Below, in pieces: positions 8,197 to 14,213 of a DNA stretch of 20,504 bases. The notes beneath the pieces were generated by a model. That model made no database searches and was not told the DNA's origin. It saw only the letters and a list, made by a program, of their open reading frames with translations. Each line of letters starts with the position of its first letter. Position 1 is the first letter of the stretch. Position numbers and translations under genes: made by a program. The stretch comes from Candidatus Magasanikbacteria bacterium RIFCSPHIGHO2_02_FULL_50_9b (GTDB lineage Bacteria > Patescibacteriota > Patescibacteriia > Magasanikbacterales > 2-02-FULL-50-9b), in contig MFQD01000039.1 of assembly GCA_001782975.1 (NCBI GenBank), positions 2,728 to 23,231 of the forward strand. The letters are read 5' to 3'.

Positions 8197-8202
8197 CTCC
8201 TT
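8197..8202 (-). promoter_or_regulatory. Shine-Dalgarno site of the 176-aa gene
   Basis: AAGGAG on the minus strand, 6 nt before the ATG at 8190. It fixes the start codon. Its first two bases lie in the 3' arm of the hairpin at 8201-8221, so folding could affect ribosome access. Confidence 0.75.
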
Positions 8203-8221
8203 CGGCCTGTTGGTGGCCGAA
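8201..8221 (-). other. 5'-terminal leader hairpin of the 176-aa gene
   Basis: Perfect 7-bp stem TTCGGCC/GGCCGAA with a 7-nt loop. The predicted transcription start (about 8222) puts this hairpin at the extreme 5' end of the mRNA, where such structures are known to slow decay in other bacteria. No T-run follows, so it is not a terminator. Confidence 0.6.
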
Positions 8222-8228
8222 TGTACTG

Positions 8229-8257
8229 ATGTTACAAAAAGCAGCGTCGAATGTCAA
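8229..8257 (-). promoter_or_regulatory. consensus-like promoter of the 176-aa gene
   Basis: Minus strand TTGACA (8257-8252, exact consensus), 17-bp spacer, TAACAT (8234-8229). The -35 overlaps the TGA stop of the upstream cupin gene (8256-8254), so the unit starts immediately behind the rmlB operon. Confidence 0.75.
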
Positions 8258-8664
8258 TCTGCAATCTTCCCCCGATATTCCTTCACGTATAAATCATAAT
8301 CCTCGCAGTAGTCCGATCGGTCCGCTCGATAATTTGTTGACGAAAATGCCAGCAGAACCGCATCGCTTGAAAAATTTTCAAACCCATGCCAGACGAAATT
8401 TGGCGCGTATAACGCATCACCCTCTTTCATTTCAAAACTTTCTTTGCCCTGCCCGCGGTCTATAACCGCGGTCATCGTTCCGGCCGCACATACAAAAACT
8501 TCCTGCTCTTCCATATGACAGTGCTGCCCCGTTGGAATTCCGACGCTGTGTGTTACCCAATATACGCGCTTCACCTCAAACGGCACGTGGTCACGCAATT
8601 CAAAAGGCGTCAAGTGATATATTTTGTTGGTGAAAATTTTGAGTGGCCAGAGTTTAAACTCCAT
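8254..8664 (-). CDS. WxcM/FdtA-like cupin, putative dTDP-sugar 3,4-ketoisomerase
   Basis: 136 residues from ATG 8664 (an in-frame TTG lies at 8670). A single RmlC-like cupin of the WxcM/FdtA/QdtA group, which move the keto group of dTDP-4-keto-6-deoxyglucose between C4 and C3. Diagnostic features: RVYWV (33-37), TGQHCHMEEQEVFVCAAG (45-62) matching the family's HxH...Q, with His48, His50 and Gln54, a buried APNFVWHGFENFSSDAVLL with His93, and the C-terminal SDYCEDYDLYV resembling the family's DYI-DY-F ending. Found with rmlB, whose product is the substrate of this group. No aminotransferase that would complete an amino-sugar pathway lies in the window. RmlC-type epimerase activity cannot be excluded, but the motifs favour the isomerase group. 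Eleven bp follow the AbiEii-like stop. Confidence 0.8.
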   Translation of the reverse strand: MEFKLWPLKIFTNKIYHLTPFELRDHVPFEVKRVYWVTHSVGIPTGQHCHMEEQEVFVCAAGTMTAVIDRGQGKESFEMKEGDALYAPNFVWHGFENFSSDAVLLAFSSTNYRADRSDYCEDYDLYVKEYRGKIAD

Positions 8665-8675
8665 ACACAAAAAAG

Positions 8676-9338
8676 CTACAGCGATCCTCGCACATGTCGA
8701 GCTGCCATTGATTTAAAAAATTCCTGAATTTCTTCAATTTGCTTTTGCTGATTCTCTGATGAGCCGAATAACATTGGTTTTATCCGATCGAGCCGGCTCA
8801 CTGCAATCAATATTTCTGTGAGAACAATATCTTCAGAAAACGTAATGCCAAATTTTTTTTTCGCGTAGCCAAGTAACTGACTTAATTTCCATTTCTTTTT
8901 CTTCAAAATATAAAAAATATCAACGGCATCTTTTGGCTCATGACGCTCAATCACTGCGGCAATTTTATTCGCACCGAGATCTTCAATTGAATCCACCAAA
9001 ACGCCATCGATTTTTTTTCTTTTTTTCAGCGCTTGAAATGGATAATGAACGAATTCAAGGCGAAGCTCGTGTCCGTTTTTCAAAAAAAATTCCCACCGAT
9101 CATGAATTCGCTTTTGTTCGATGCTCGTTGCCTTTAATTTTTTCTTGAGATCCTGAACAAAAATAAGCACATCTTCATGTCGAACCGGTTCATCACTAAA
9201 CAAATCTATGTCGTATGAATAGCGATGATTCAGAAAGTGTTCAGCGAGTGCTGTACCGCCAGACCAATAAAACTTTTTCGCCAACGGCGACTGTGCAAGC
9301 AATTTAATAATGGCAGTCTGTGCTTTATCGAGCGCCAT
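8676..9338 (-). CDS. AbiEii/AbiGii-type nucleotidyltransferase, possible toxin
   Basis: 220 residues. Nucleotidyltransferase fold of the AbiEii (type IV toxin) superfamily: SGGTALAEHFL (26-36), HRYSYDIDLFSDE (38-50) with the metal-binding Asp43 and Asp45, LRLEFVHYP (92-100), and ANKIAAVIERHEPKDAVDIF (123-142) with Lys125, Lys136, Asp137 and Asp140. These correspond to the family's GG...R-S-DIDLF and K...R...KDxxD motifs. The C-terminal part is Lys-rich and helical. AbiEii proteins in abortive-infection and toxin-antitoxin loci work with an upstream antitoxin; here the upstream partner is only 68 residues and overlaps by 14 bp. The pair sits between rmlB and a sugar cupin gene. Toxicity is not established by the sequence. 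Confidence 0.85.
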   Translation of the reverse strand: MALDKAQTAIIKLLAQSPLAKKFYWSGGTALAEHFLNHRYSYDIDLFSDEPVRHEDVLIFVQDLKKKLKATSIEQKRIHDRWEFFLKNGHELRLEFVHYPFQALKKRKKIDGVLVDSIEDLGANKIAAVIERHEPKDAVDIFYILKKKKWKLSQLLGYAKKKFGITFSEDIVLTEILIAVSRLDRIKPMLFGSSENQQKQIEEIQEFFKSMAARHVRGSL

Positions 9339-9531
9339 AGTGTTCCAAATATGCAGCTAGCATCAACTTTTTACCTATATCAAGATGTAACTTGTGTTTA
9401 TATTTTTTCAGCACCGGCTTGGTCAGGCCCTTCCAATCGCCATAATTTATTTTGCGCTCCAAAAACCACACCCATTCGGTTTCCGTTTTTGGCTTCCAAT
9501 TTTTAGGAATGTTGTAATCCCAGCGTTTCAT
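9325..9531 (-). CDS. small basic protein coupled to the AbiEii-like gene, possible antitoxin
   Basis: 68 residues from ATG 9531 (an in-frame ATG at 9549 would add six residues). Rich in Lys and Trp, beginning MKRWDYNIPKNW, then WVWFLERKINYGDWKGL, a Lys-rich segment and LMLAAYLEHYG at the end. No membrane segment and no recognised family. It overlaps the AbiEii-like start by 14 bp and follows the rmlB stop by 35 bp. The position is that of an antitoxin, but classic AbiEi antitoxins are much larger winged-helix proteins, so if it is an antitoxin it is of another type. No SD. The overlap and conserved-looking composition make it likely to be real. Confidence 0.65.
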   Translation of the reverse strand: MKRWDYNIPKNWKPKTETEWVWFLERKINYGDWKGLTKPVLKKYKHKLHLDIGKKLMLAAYLEHYGAR

Positions 9532-9566
9532 ATCGAAAATATAGCACAAAATCGGTGTACTGTCTA

Positions 9567-10583
9567 CTAAATTTTAATATGCGCATTAATCTCCGCCCCC
9601 CGCTGCTTCAACTTCTCCACCCACTCCGCATTATCCGCATACCACTGAATCTTCGCGCGCAAACCGTCTTCAAATTTTTCGCGCGGAAATTCTGGCACCC
9701 ACCCAAGTGCGGTAATTTTGCGTGCGTCTATTGCATAGCGGCGGTCGTGGCCCGGGCGGTCCTGCACAGTTACCGTTAAATCTTCCGGCTTGCCCAACAT
9801 GCGCAAGAGCATCTGCACGATTTCAATATTAGAACGTTCGTTGTCTACACCAATATTATACACTTCGCCCGGCACGCCGCGCGCGAGCAATAAATCAATC
9901 GCGCTGCCATGATCATTCACATGAATCCAATCGCGTACATATAATCCGTCGCCATAAATTGGCGTGGGTTCATCGCGCAGCGCCTTGGAAATTGCTTGCG
10001 GAATAAATTTTTCCGGATATTGATACGGCCCGTAATTATTTGAACAATGCGTCACAATAATTGGTGTTTTAAACGTCTGAAAATATGAGCGGCAAATTAA
10101 ATCGCCGCCTGCCTTGCACGCCGCGTACGGCATGTTAGGCGCGAACGGCGTTTCTTCGTGGAACAGTCGGTCCTCATCCAGCCCAAGCGCGCCAAACACT
10201 TCATCCGTTGAAATCTGAATGTACAGTGGAATGTTAAATTTTTTTGTGGCCTCGGCCAGCACTTGCGGTCCCATCACATTGGCAAACACAAAATCGCGTA
10301 GCCCTTCATGGATGGAACGGTCAACGTGTGTCTCGGCTGCAAAATTTACAATCGCATCCGGCCGCCATTCTTCAATAATTTGTGCCATGCGTGGCGCGTC
10401 CGCAATGTCAGCCTGCACAAAAATGTGCCGCTCAACCGGCAAATCCGCAACATTATCCAAATTCCCCGCGTACGTTAATTTATCAACGTTCACAATTTTC
10501 AAATCCGGATACTTCGCAAGCATCCATCGCACAAAATTCGAGCCAATAAATCCGGCGCCGCCGGCAACCAAAAGAGTTCGCAT
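9567..10583 (-). CDS. rmlB: dTDP-glucose 4,6-dehydratase (RmlB)
   Basis: 338 residues from ATG 10583; the longer in-frame reading from 10646 is excluded because the Rossmann domain begins MRTLLVAGGAGFIG (GGAGFIG at 8-14) and the predicted promoter lies inside the extension. RmlB converts dTDP-glucose into dTDP-4-keto-6-deoxyglucose. Visible motifs: NFAAETHVDRSI (80-91), the catalytic TDE triad in STDEVFG (125-131), YAACK (153-157, the YxxxK motif, with Cys where Ser/Ala is usual), NNYGPYQYPEKFIPQ, YVRDWIHV, YNIGVDNERSNIEIV and RPGHDRRYAID. All are standard for the family, with normal length. First gene of rmlB - small protein - AbiEii-like - cupin. No SD. Confidence 0.96.
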   Translation of the reverse strand: MRTLLVAGGAGFIGSNFVRWMLAKYPDLKIVNVDKLTYAGNLDNVADLPVERHIFVQADIADAPRMAQIIEEWRPDAIVNFAAETHVDRSIHEGLRDFVFANVMGPQVLAEATKKFNIPLYIQISTDEVFGALGLDEDRLFHEETPFAPNMPYAACKAGGDLICRSYFQTFKTPIIVTHCSNNYGPYQYPEKFIPQAISKALRDEPTPIYGDGLYVRDWIHVNDHGSAIDLLLARGVPGEVYNIGVDNERSNIEIVQMLLRMLGKPEDLTVTVQDRPGHDRRYAIDARKITALGWVPEFPREKFEDGLRAKIQWYADNAEWVEKLKQRGAEINAHIKI

Positions 10584-10592
10584 AGCAAAACC

Positions 10593-10621
10593 ATGGTATC
10601 GAGAATCATCGCGAATTGCAA
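10593..10621 (-). promoter_or_regulatory. predicted promoter of the rmlB operon
   Basis: Minus strand TTGCAA (10621-10616), 17-bp spacer, TACCAT (10598-10593), each 4 of 6. Transcription would start at about 10586, three or so bases before the rmlB ATG, giving an almost leaderless mRNA. The same geometry is seen for rmlD. Confidence 0.45.
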
Positions 10622-10632
10622 GCATCAACCTG

Positions 10633-10676
10633 AGGATCTGTGTCAACCACCACCGGTTGGCTCAGATCCTTTTTTT
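10633..10676 (+). terminator. orphan rho-independent terminator, plus strand
   Basis: Arms 10633-10648 and 10655-10670 pair over 16 positions with one mismatch and one G-U, around a 6-nt loop (ACCACC). They run directly into seven T (10670-10676). It has no T-run on the minus strand. No plus-strand gene lies upstream as far back as 1809, so what it terminates is unclear; it may insulate the following unit from read-through. Confidence 0.8.
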
Positions 10677-10691
10677 AATATTGGCGTACGC

Positions 10692-10720
10692 TTGACAAAT
10701 CCAGGTGAATCAGGTATTTT
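10692..10720 (+). promoter_or_regulatory. consensus-like promoter of the two-gene winged-helix unit
   Basis: TTGACA (10692-10697, exact), 17-bp spacer, TATTTT (10715-10720, 4 of 6). Transcription would begin near 10727. The leader of about 27 nt ends in SD GGAGGA (10745-10750), three nt before the ATG at 10754. Confidence 0.75.
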
Positions 10721-10753
10721 TTTGTTCAGGCTCTTTCACTTTCCGGAGGAATC

Positions 10754-11080
10754 ATGGGACGTGTTAACAATACGCCGAAGCAGTTGCGAGTTGCGCAGCA
10801 GAGGCTGCGTCAACGCGTGATTAGCTTTCTCGGAGAAAAAGCAAAAAATGGCTTTGAACGCGAGGATCTCCTCGGCCCGAATGCGCCATTCAGCAACGTT
10901 CGCCAAGCAGGCCAATTCCTTGCAGTTGAACGCGCAAAACAGCGCGCAACGGTCGCTACTAACTCGAATGCGCGCATGTGGACGATCACGGAACACGGCG
11001 CAGCAAGATTCAACTCAGCAGGAGGCAAGGATGAGCGATCTGCCGCCGTCACGGCGCCAGCCAGCACCCCGGGTTACTGA
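10754..11080 (+). CDS. small winged-helix-like protein, first gene of unit
   Basis: 108 residues, preceded by SD GGAGGA. Very basic N-terminus (MGRVNNTPKQLRVAQQRLRQR), helix RQRVISFLGEKAKNG, short helix EREDLLG, a third helix in NVRQAGQFLAVERAKQR, then a strand-turn-strand (ATVATNSNARMWTITEHG) ending in AARF. This helix-helix-helix-wing order, with a WTIT-x-HG wing, resembles winged-helix DNA-binding domains; the assignment is from pattern, without a family match. The last ~25 residues are Ala/Ser-rich and overlap the first 50 bp of the next gene in another frame. No membrane segment. Could bind DNA or RNA, or act as a subunit with its neighbour. GC-rich codon third positions compared with the rml genes. 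Confidence 0.72.
   Translation: MGRVNNTPKQLRVAQQRLRQRVISFLGEKAKNGFEREDLLGPNAPFSNVRQAGQFLAVERAKQRATVATNSNARMWTITEHGAARFNSAGGKDERSAAVTAPASTPGY
11020..11025 (+). promoter_or_regulatory. Shine-Dalgarno site fixing the start of the 470-aa gene
   Basis: AGGAGG ends 5 nt before the ATG at 11031. It decides that start over the in-frame ATG at 10848, whose extra 61 residues merely read the preceding gene in another frame. Confidence 0.8.
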
Positions 11081-12443
11081 CCTGTCGACGATCTCGGATC
11101 TGTTCGTGGTGATTCAGTACCTCGATCTTCGGGTCGACGGTGAGTTCACCACAAAAACACTGCAGCCGCACTTGGGCACCAAGCTTGTCGGCACAGCAGG
11201 CTTTCCATTCGTTGACATGAAAAGCGCCACAGAGCGTCTCGACGCTATTGCCAAGCGGTCAAACATTCTGACGCGCATTGGCGATGGTCACTGGAAACTT
11301 GCAACCATGCCTGCGGAGTGGCAGGCAAAACTCGACGACGCTGCGGAAGCATCGCCATCACGCACCATCACAACGCCGCGCGCAGCGGCCGCAATCGGAG
11401 GCATGACCATGACTACGCTAGCAAGCGCTATCGCGACACCATCAGCCGCAGCTGTCGCTGCAATCGCAGAACCCGCGCTCGCGCCCGCTCCGTCGGCTCC
11501 GCCACCAAAGGAAGCGGCTGCGGAAGCAGCCGAGACGCAGGCGGCGACAGATGAACTGCCTGTGGGCGCTGACGAATCAGTGGGAAAGCTCCGGGATCAG
11601 CGGATCAGCTGGCTGCACGAGCAGTTCGGCGATGGCTGGTTCACCACTGGCCGCGTCATGCAAATCGTGTATGCTGGCACTCGTCACCCGTTCGCGAATC
11701 GACGGGCGTGGAGCAACTTCGCGGTGCGCACTTCCGATCCACGGTTTCACAAGGAAGTTGGTATAGACGGCTATCACCGCTACCAAATCGTCGTCGCTGC
11801 ACTGCAGGCAAGCGCAACGGCGCCGAGCCCCACCGACGTCGCGAAAGCTCCGAAGAGGATCGTCGAGAAAGAACAGCCCCCCGCCGCCGCGAAGCCGAAA
11901 CCTGAACAGAAGGTCGGCCCGGCGGTCAAGCGGCGTCTGAACTGGCTGCGCCAGCAGTTCGGCGACAACTGGTTCCTCACCAAGGATGTCATGCCTCGCG
12001 CAGAGGCAGATCCCAACAGCCCCATCAAGCGTCTGTCAGACTGGGGCAACACCTTGAGTCCGGCGGTCAAGCAAAAGCTGTTCGATGTCGATGACACGGA
12101 CCAGTACATCCGCAAGTACAAACTGAAGCCCGGCGTCGGAAAATATGAGGTAGCCGCGGAAATGCCGTGGCCGGAACATGAGCAGGTGCAGCCGCCGGCA
12201 GCAGTAGCCCCTGTCACGGCCAGTCCGATGCCACCTCCTCCTCCGCCAGAGCCGACACCGGCTCCGGAACCCGCTCCCGCGCCGACACCTGATCAAGCAA
12301 CCACGGACCGGATCGCAGCGCTCGAGAATCGGGTTGCGGAGCTGGAAGAAGTGGTCGAAACGCTCGCGGCGCAAATCGCACGCTTCACCGCACTGAGGAC
12401 TGCGCTCCAAGCATTCATCGCCTTCGATCACGACGAAGTGTAG
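11031..12443 (+). CDS. uncharacterised 470-aa protein: three winged-helix-like segments plus coiled coil
   Basis: No named family recognised. Domain order: segment 1 (about 17-95), with DLFVVIQYLDLRVDGEFTTK and a closing RIGDGHWKLA; an Ala/Pro-rich linker (about 104-183); segment 2 (184-258), with RISWLHEQFGDGWFTTGRVM; a Lys/Pro linker (259-295); segment 3 (296-375), with RLNWLRQQFGDNWFLTKDVM; a Pro-rich linker with a run of six prolines; and a C-terminal heptad-like coil (about 424-456, RIAALENRVAELEEVVETLA). Segments 2 and 3 are clear duplicates sharing WL-x-x-QFGD-x-WF-x-T; segment 1 shares only the predicted fold. No membrane segment or signal peptide. The layout suggests an oligomeric scaffold or nucleic-acid-binding protein working with the 108-aa product, whose reading frame it overlaps by 50 bp. 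Flanked by its own promoter and terminator. Confidence 0.82.
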   Translation: MSDLPPSRRQPAPRVTDLSTISDLFVVIQYLDLRVDGEFTTKTLQPHLGTKLVGTAGFPFVDMKSATERLDAIAKRSNILTRIGDGHWKLATMPAEWQAKLDDAAEASPSRTITTPRAAAAIGGMTMTTLASAIATPSAAAVAAIAEPALAPAPSAPPPKEAAAEAAETQAATDELPVGADESVGKLRDQRISWLHEQFGDGWFTTGRVMQIVYAGTRHPFANRRAWSNFAVRTSDPRFHKEVGIDGYHRYQIVVAALQASATAPSPTDVAKAPKRIVEKEQPPAAAKPKPEQKVGPAVKRRLNWLRQQFGDNWFLTKDVMPRAEADPNSPIKRLSDWGNTLSPAVKQKLFDVDDTDQYIRKYKLKPGVGKYEVAAEMPWPEHEQVQPPAAVAPVTASPMPPPPPPEPTPAPEPAPAPTPDQATTDRIAALENRVAELEEVVETLAAQIARFTALRTALQAFIAFDHDEV

Positions 12444-12465
12444 TCACTAACTCAGCACAACAACT

Positions 12466-12514
12466 GGTACGTCGCACACAGGGAACCCCCTGCGCGCGAC
12501 GTACCGATTTTTTT
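12466..12514 (+). terminator. rho-independent terminator of the two-gene unit
   Basis: Perfect 10-bp outer stem GGTACGTCGC (12466-12475) with GCGACGTACC (12496-12505), an inner AGGG/CCCT stem, then GATTTTTTT. The T-run overlaps the TAA of the convergent Nudix gene. Confidence 0.92.
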
Positions 12515-13037
12515 ATTTCCGCGCTTTATATAACGCCCACGCGGCGAGTGTTTGACCGTCGAAAATTTCGCCCGCGGTGATCATTGCCTCAATTTCACGC
12601 TCTGTTTTTTTTATGACCGTCATGTGCTCTGTTGCTTCGAGATGGCGTTCGACCGCAGTTAAATCTTCTGCCAAAAAAACATGGCACGCTTCTTGCAATA
12701 ATCCGTTGCACGGATTAAACGTCCCGAGATGCGTCAAACTTTCAGCGTGCACACCAGCCTCTTCTTCCAATTCTTCTTGCGCCGCAAACTCCGGCGGCTT
12801 CCCCACATGCACTGCGCCGCCCGGAAATTCGTAGCTCATCGTGTCCGGCAAACAGCGATACGAATGGATCATCAAAAAAATTCCGTCTGCATCGCGCGGC
12901 AGTACATAGACAGAGCCGGGAGTTTCCAAATAATAATATTCTCCCTGTGCGCCAGCTTCAGTTTCAAAATCAAATTTCTTGAACTCGTGCCAACGCGTCT
13001 TGAATAGAATTTTTTCACCAGACCGAAGCCATGACAT
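12513..13037 (-). CDS. Nudix hydrolase, ADP-ribose-pyrophosphatase-like, with altered Nudix box
   Basis: 174 residues from ATG 13037 (an in-frame ATG at 13067 would begin inside the palindrome at 13052-13116). Nudix enzymes cleave nucleoside diphosphates linked to another group. MSYEFPGGAV (67-76) leads into the box at 74-96: G74-x5-K80-x7-E88-E-L-E-E-E-A-G95. The metal-binding glutamates (E89, E92, E93) are kept, but the first conserved Glu is Lys80 and the conserved Arg is Glu88. An N-terminal beta region (YYYLETPGSVYVLPRDADG) resembles the ADP-ribose pyrophosphatase group, and an Ala-rich C-terminal helix follows. It may be active or have drifted. Convergent with the 470-aa gene and downstream of the HIT operon. 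Confidence 0.85.
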   Translation of the reverse strand: MSWLRSGEKILFKTRWHEFKKFDFETEAGAQGEYYYLETPGSVYVLPRDADGIFLMIHSYRCLPDTMSYEFPGGAVHVGKPPEFAAQEELEEEAGVHAESLTHLGTFNPCNGLLQEACHVFLAEDLTAVERHLEATEHMTVIKKTEREIEAMITAGEIFDGQTLAAWALYKARK

Positions 13038-13051
13038 AGTAAGATGAGTGA

Positions 13052-13116
13052 GGGAATCTGAATACAAAAAAATGGAGTTCCTGTTTATCTCTCCGTTTTT
13101 TTGTATTCAGATTCCC
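13052..13116. repeat. 65-bp palindrome, likely bidirectional terminator between HIT and Nudix genes
   Basis: Arms 13052-13077 and 13091-13116 (26 nt each) are inverted copies with one mismatch, around a 13-nt loop. Each arm holds a run of seven A or T, so on either strand a short GC stem is followed by T7, a bidirectional terminator pattern. The TGA of the HIT gene (13109-13107) lies inside the right arm. Arms this long exceed what termination needs. I see no second copy in the window. Confidence 0.8.
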
Positions 13117-13511
13117 TTGCAGATTTTTAATGTGATTTGATGCAGTTCGTCTGATGTCATTTCTTTCGTTGGCCAGTGGACGAGTCCGTCATGCTCAAAA
13201 CGTGGAATGATGTGCGCGTGCGTATGCATGATCACCTGCCCACTTGCAGGACCGGTGTTCACCCCCAAATTAAATCCGTGCGCGCCGACAGCTGCGACCA
13301 CGCGCGGCGCGAGCGTGTGCACGCCATTCATCAGTTGCAACACAACCACAGCAGGCGTTTCCAGCAAATTTTCAAAATGCTGTTTTGGAATGACGAGCGT
13401 GTGACCCGGATTACACGGATGAATGTCGAGAAACGCCAACAAATTTTCATCCTCGAAAACTTTGTGACACGGAATTTCGCCTGCAACAATTTTGCAAAAA
13501 ATACAGCTCAT
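13107..13511 (-). CDS. HIT-family nucleotide-binding hydrolase (Hint-like)
   Basis: 134 residues. Histidine-triad proteins hydrolyse or transfer nucleotides from nucleoside phosphoramidates and related substrates. The signature is MHTHAHIIPR, with His96, His98 and His100 (HxHxH). The N-terminus MSCIFCKIVAGEIPC has Cys3 and Cys6, which with His45 could form the zinc site seen in many HIT proteins. HTLVIPKQHFENL (37-49) and FNLGVNTGPASGQ (80-92) are also typical. Its ATG overlaps the preceding stop (ATGA), and it is the last gene of the pgsA-like operon; its own stop lies in the palindrome. A housekeeping function is likely. Confidence 0.95.
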   Translation of the reverse strand: MSCIFCKIVAGEIPCHKVFEDENLLAFLDIHPCNPGHTLVIPKQHFENLLETPAVVVLQLMNGVHTLAPRVVAAVGAHGFNLGVNTGPASGQVIMHTHAHIIPRFEHDGLVHWPTKEMTSDELHQITLKICKGI

Positions 13512-13699
13512 ACGTTTCGTTTGTCAATTACCGAAATCATACCTGAAAGCGCAGCGACAAGCAAGATGAGCCAGAGAGGAATGAGAGAGTCGACAAAACT
13601 CGGGCGAAAAAATTCAATGACAACGCTCACGAGCGCAAACAAAAACCAACTCCATGCCATGGTGCGAAAAAAAAGAGTGATCGAGTCGCTAGTCTTCAT
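13508..13699 (-). CDS. small two-helix membrane protein
   Basis: 63 residues from ATG 13699; the longer in-frame reading from 13780 begins with basic sequence inside the preceding gene. Two hydrophobic segments: about 15-33 (AWSWFLFALVSVVIEFF) and about 40-57 (SLIPLWLILLVAALSGMI), separated by a short polar turn, with a charged end (DKRNV). No family recognised. Overlaps the upstream gene by 11 bp and the HIT start by the 4-bp ATGA, so it is probably translated as part of the operon. Possibly an accessory subunit of the neighbouring membrane proteins; this is position-based inference only. Confidence 0.7.
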   Translation of the reverse strand: MKTSDSITLFFRTMAWSWFLFALVSVVIEFFRPSFVDSLIPLWLILLVAALSGMISVIDKRNV

Positions 13700-14213
13700 A
13701 ACGAATTTCAACACGCGAGACGTGAGTCGGTGGCTGCATCGACGCAGTCGGCGCCGCAAGCACGATGCGCCGTGCATCAACGCGCTCTGCCGTCATTTCT
13801 GCAAACGGCAATCGCGCGTACAGTTTTAAGCCACCTGAATATTTTGAATAGTCAGTTGACACGAGCACGTTATGTTCTGGTCCGGTGCCCTGACGGTATC
13901 CAATGTGCGGCAGATTTTCTGGTGCCATCATTTCTGCAATGGTTATTTCCACATCGATAAATTTTGAATGTCGACGCGGCTGAAATAGCAAATAAACTGG
14001 TGACCCGGTGATCGGTCGACCGAGATCATCCAAAACAGCAGTGCGATCAGTTGGAGAAAAATCGGAGAACGTCGCGGTTGGGCCGTGTGGAACAAAGGTG
14101 TCGACAGAACCGGCAGCCCACCGATCAGCGAACGACGTGTGTGACCACACGACAAACATGAACGGCAGTGCTGCGGTTACGATTCCCAAAAAAATTATTG
14201 ACCTTCGTTCCAT
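13689..14213 (-). CDS. membrane-anchored protein of unknown function
   Basis: 174 residues from ATG 14213, which overlaps the upstream gene by 19 bp. Basic start (MERRS), one hydrophobic segment (about 6-24, IIFLGIVTAALPFMFVVW), then an extracytoplasmic domain of beta-type composition: TATFSDFSPTDRTAVLDD, GSPVYLLFQPRRHSKFIDVEITI, PHIGYRQGTGPEHNVLVSTD and VSRVEIRYED at the end. No catalytic motif recognised. The order VYLLFQPRRHSKFIDVEI may indicate a carbohydrate-binding-like sandwich, but this is weak. It lies between a GT-C-like enzyme and a small membrane protein, so a role with the glycan made by that enzyme is plausible. Confidence 0.78.
   Translation of the reverse strand: MERRSIIFLGIVTAALPFMFVVWSHTSFADRWAAGSVDTFVPHGPTATFSDFSPTDRTAVLDDLGRPITGSPVYLLFQPRRHSKFIDVEITIAEMMAPENLPHIGYRQGTGPEHNVLVSTDYSKYSGGLKLYARLPFAEMTAERVDARRIVLAAPTASMQPPTHVSRVEIRYED

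Noticed and set aside
10848..11030. Upstream in-frame extension of the 470-aa protein
   Set aside because: It merely reads the 108-aa gene in another frame; a strong SD marks 11031.
11780..12431. Minus-strand ORFs of 145 and 131 aa inside the 470-aa gene
   Set aside because: Low-complexity shadows rich in Cys, Arg and Gly that arise from GC-rich codons of the opposite strand; no start signals.
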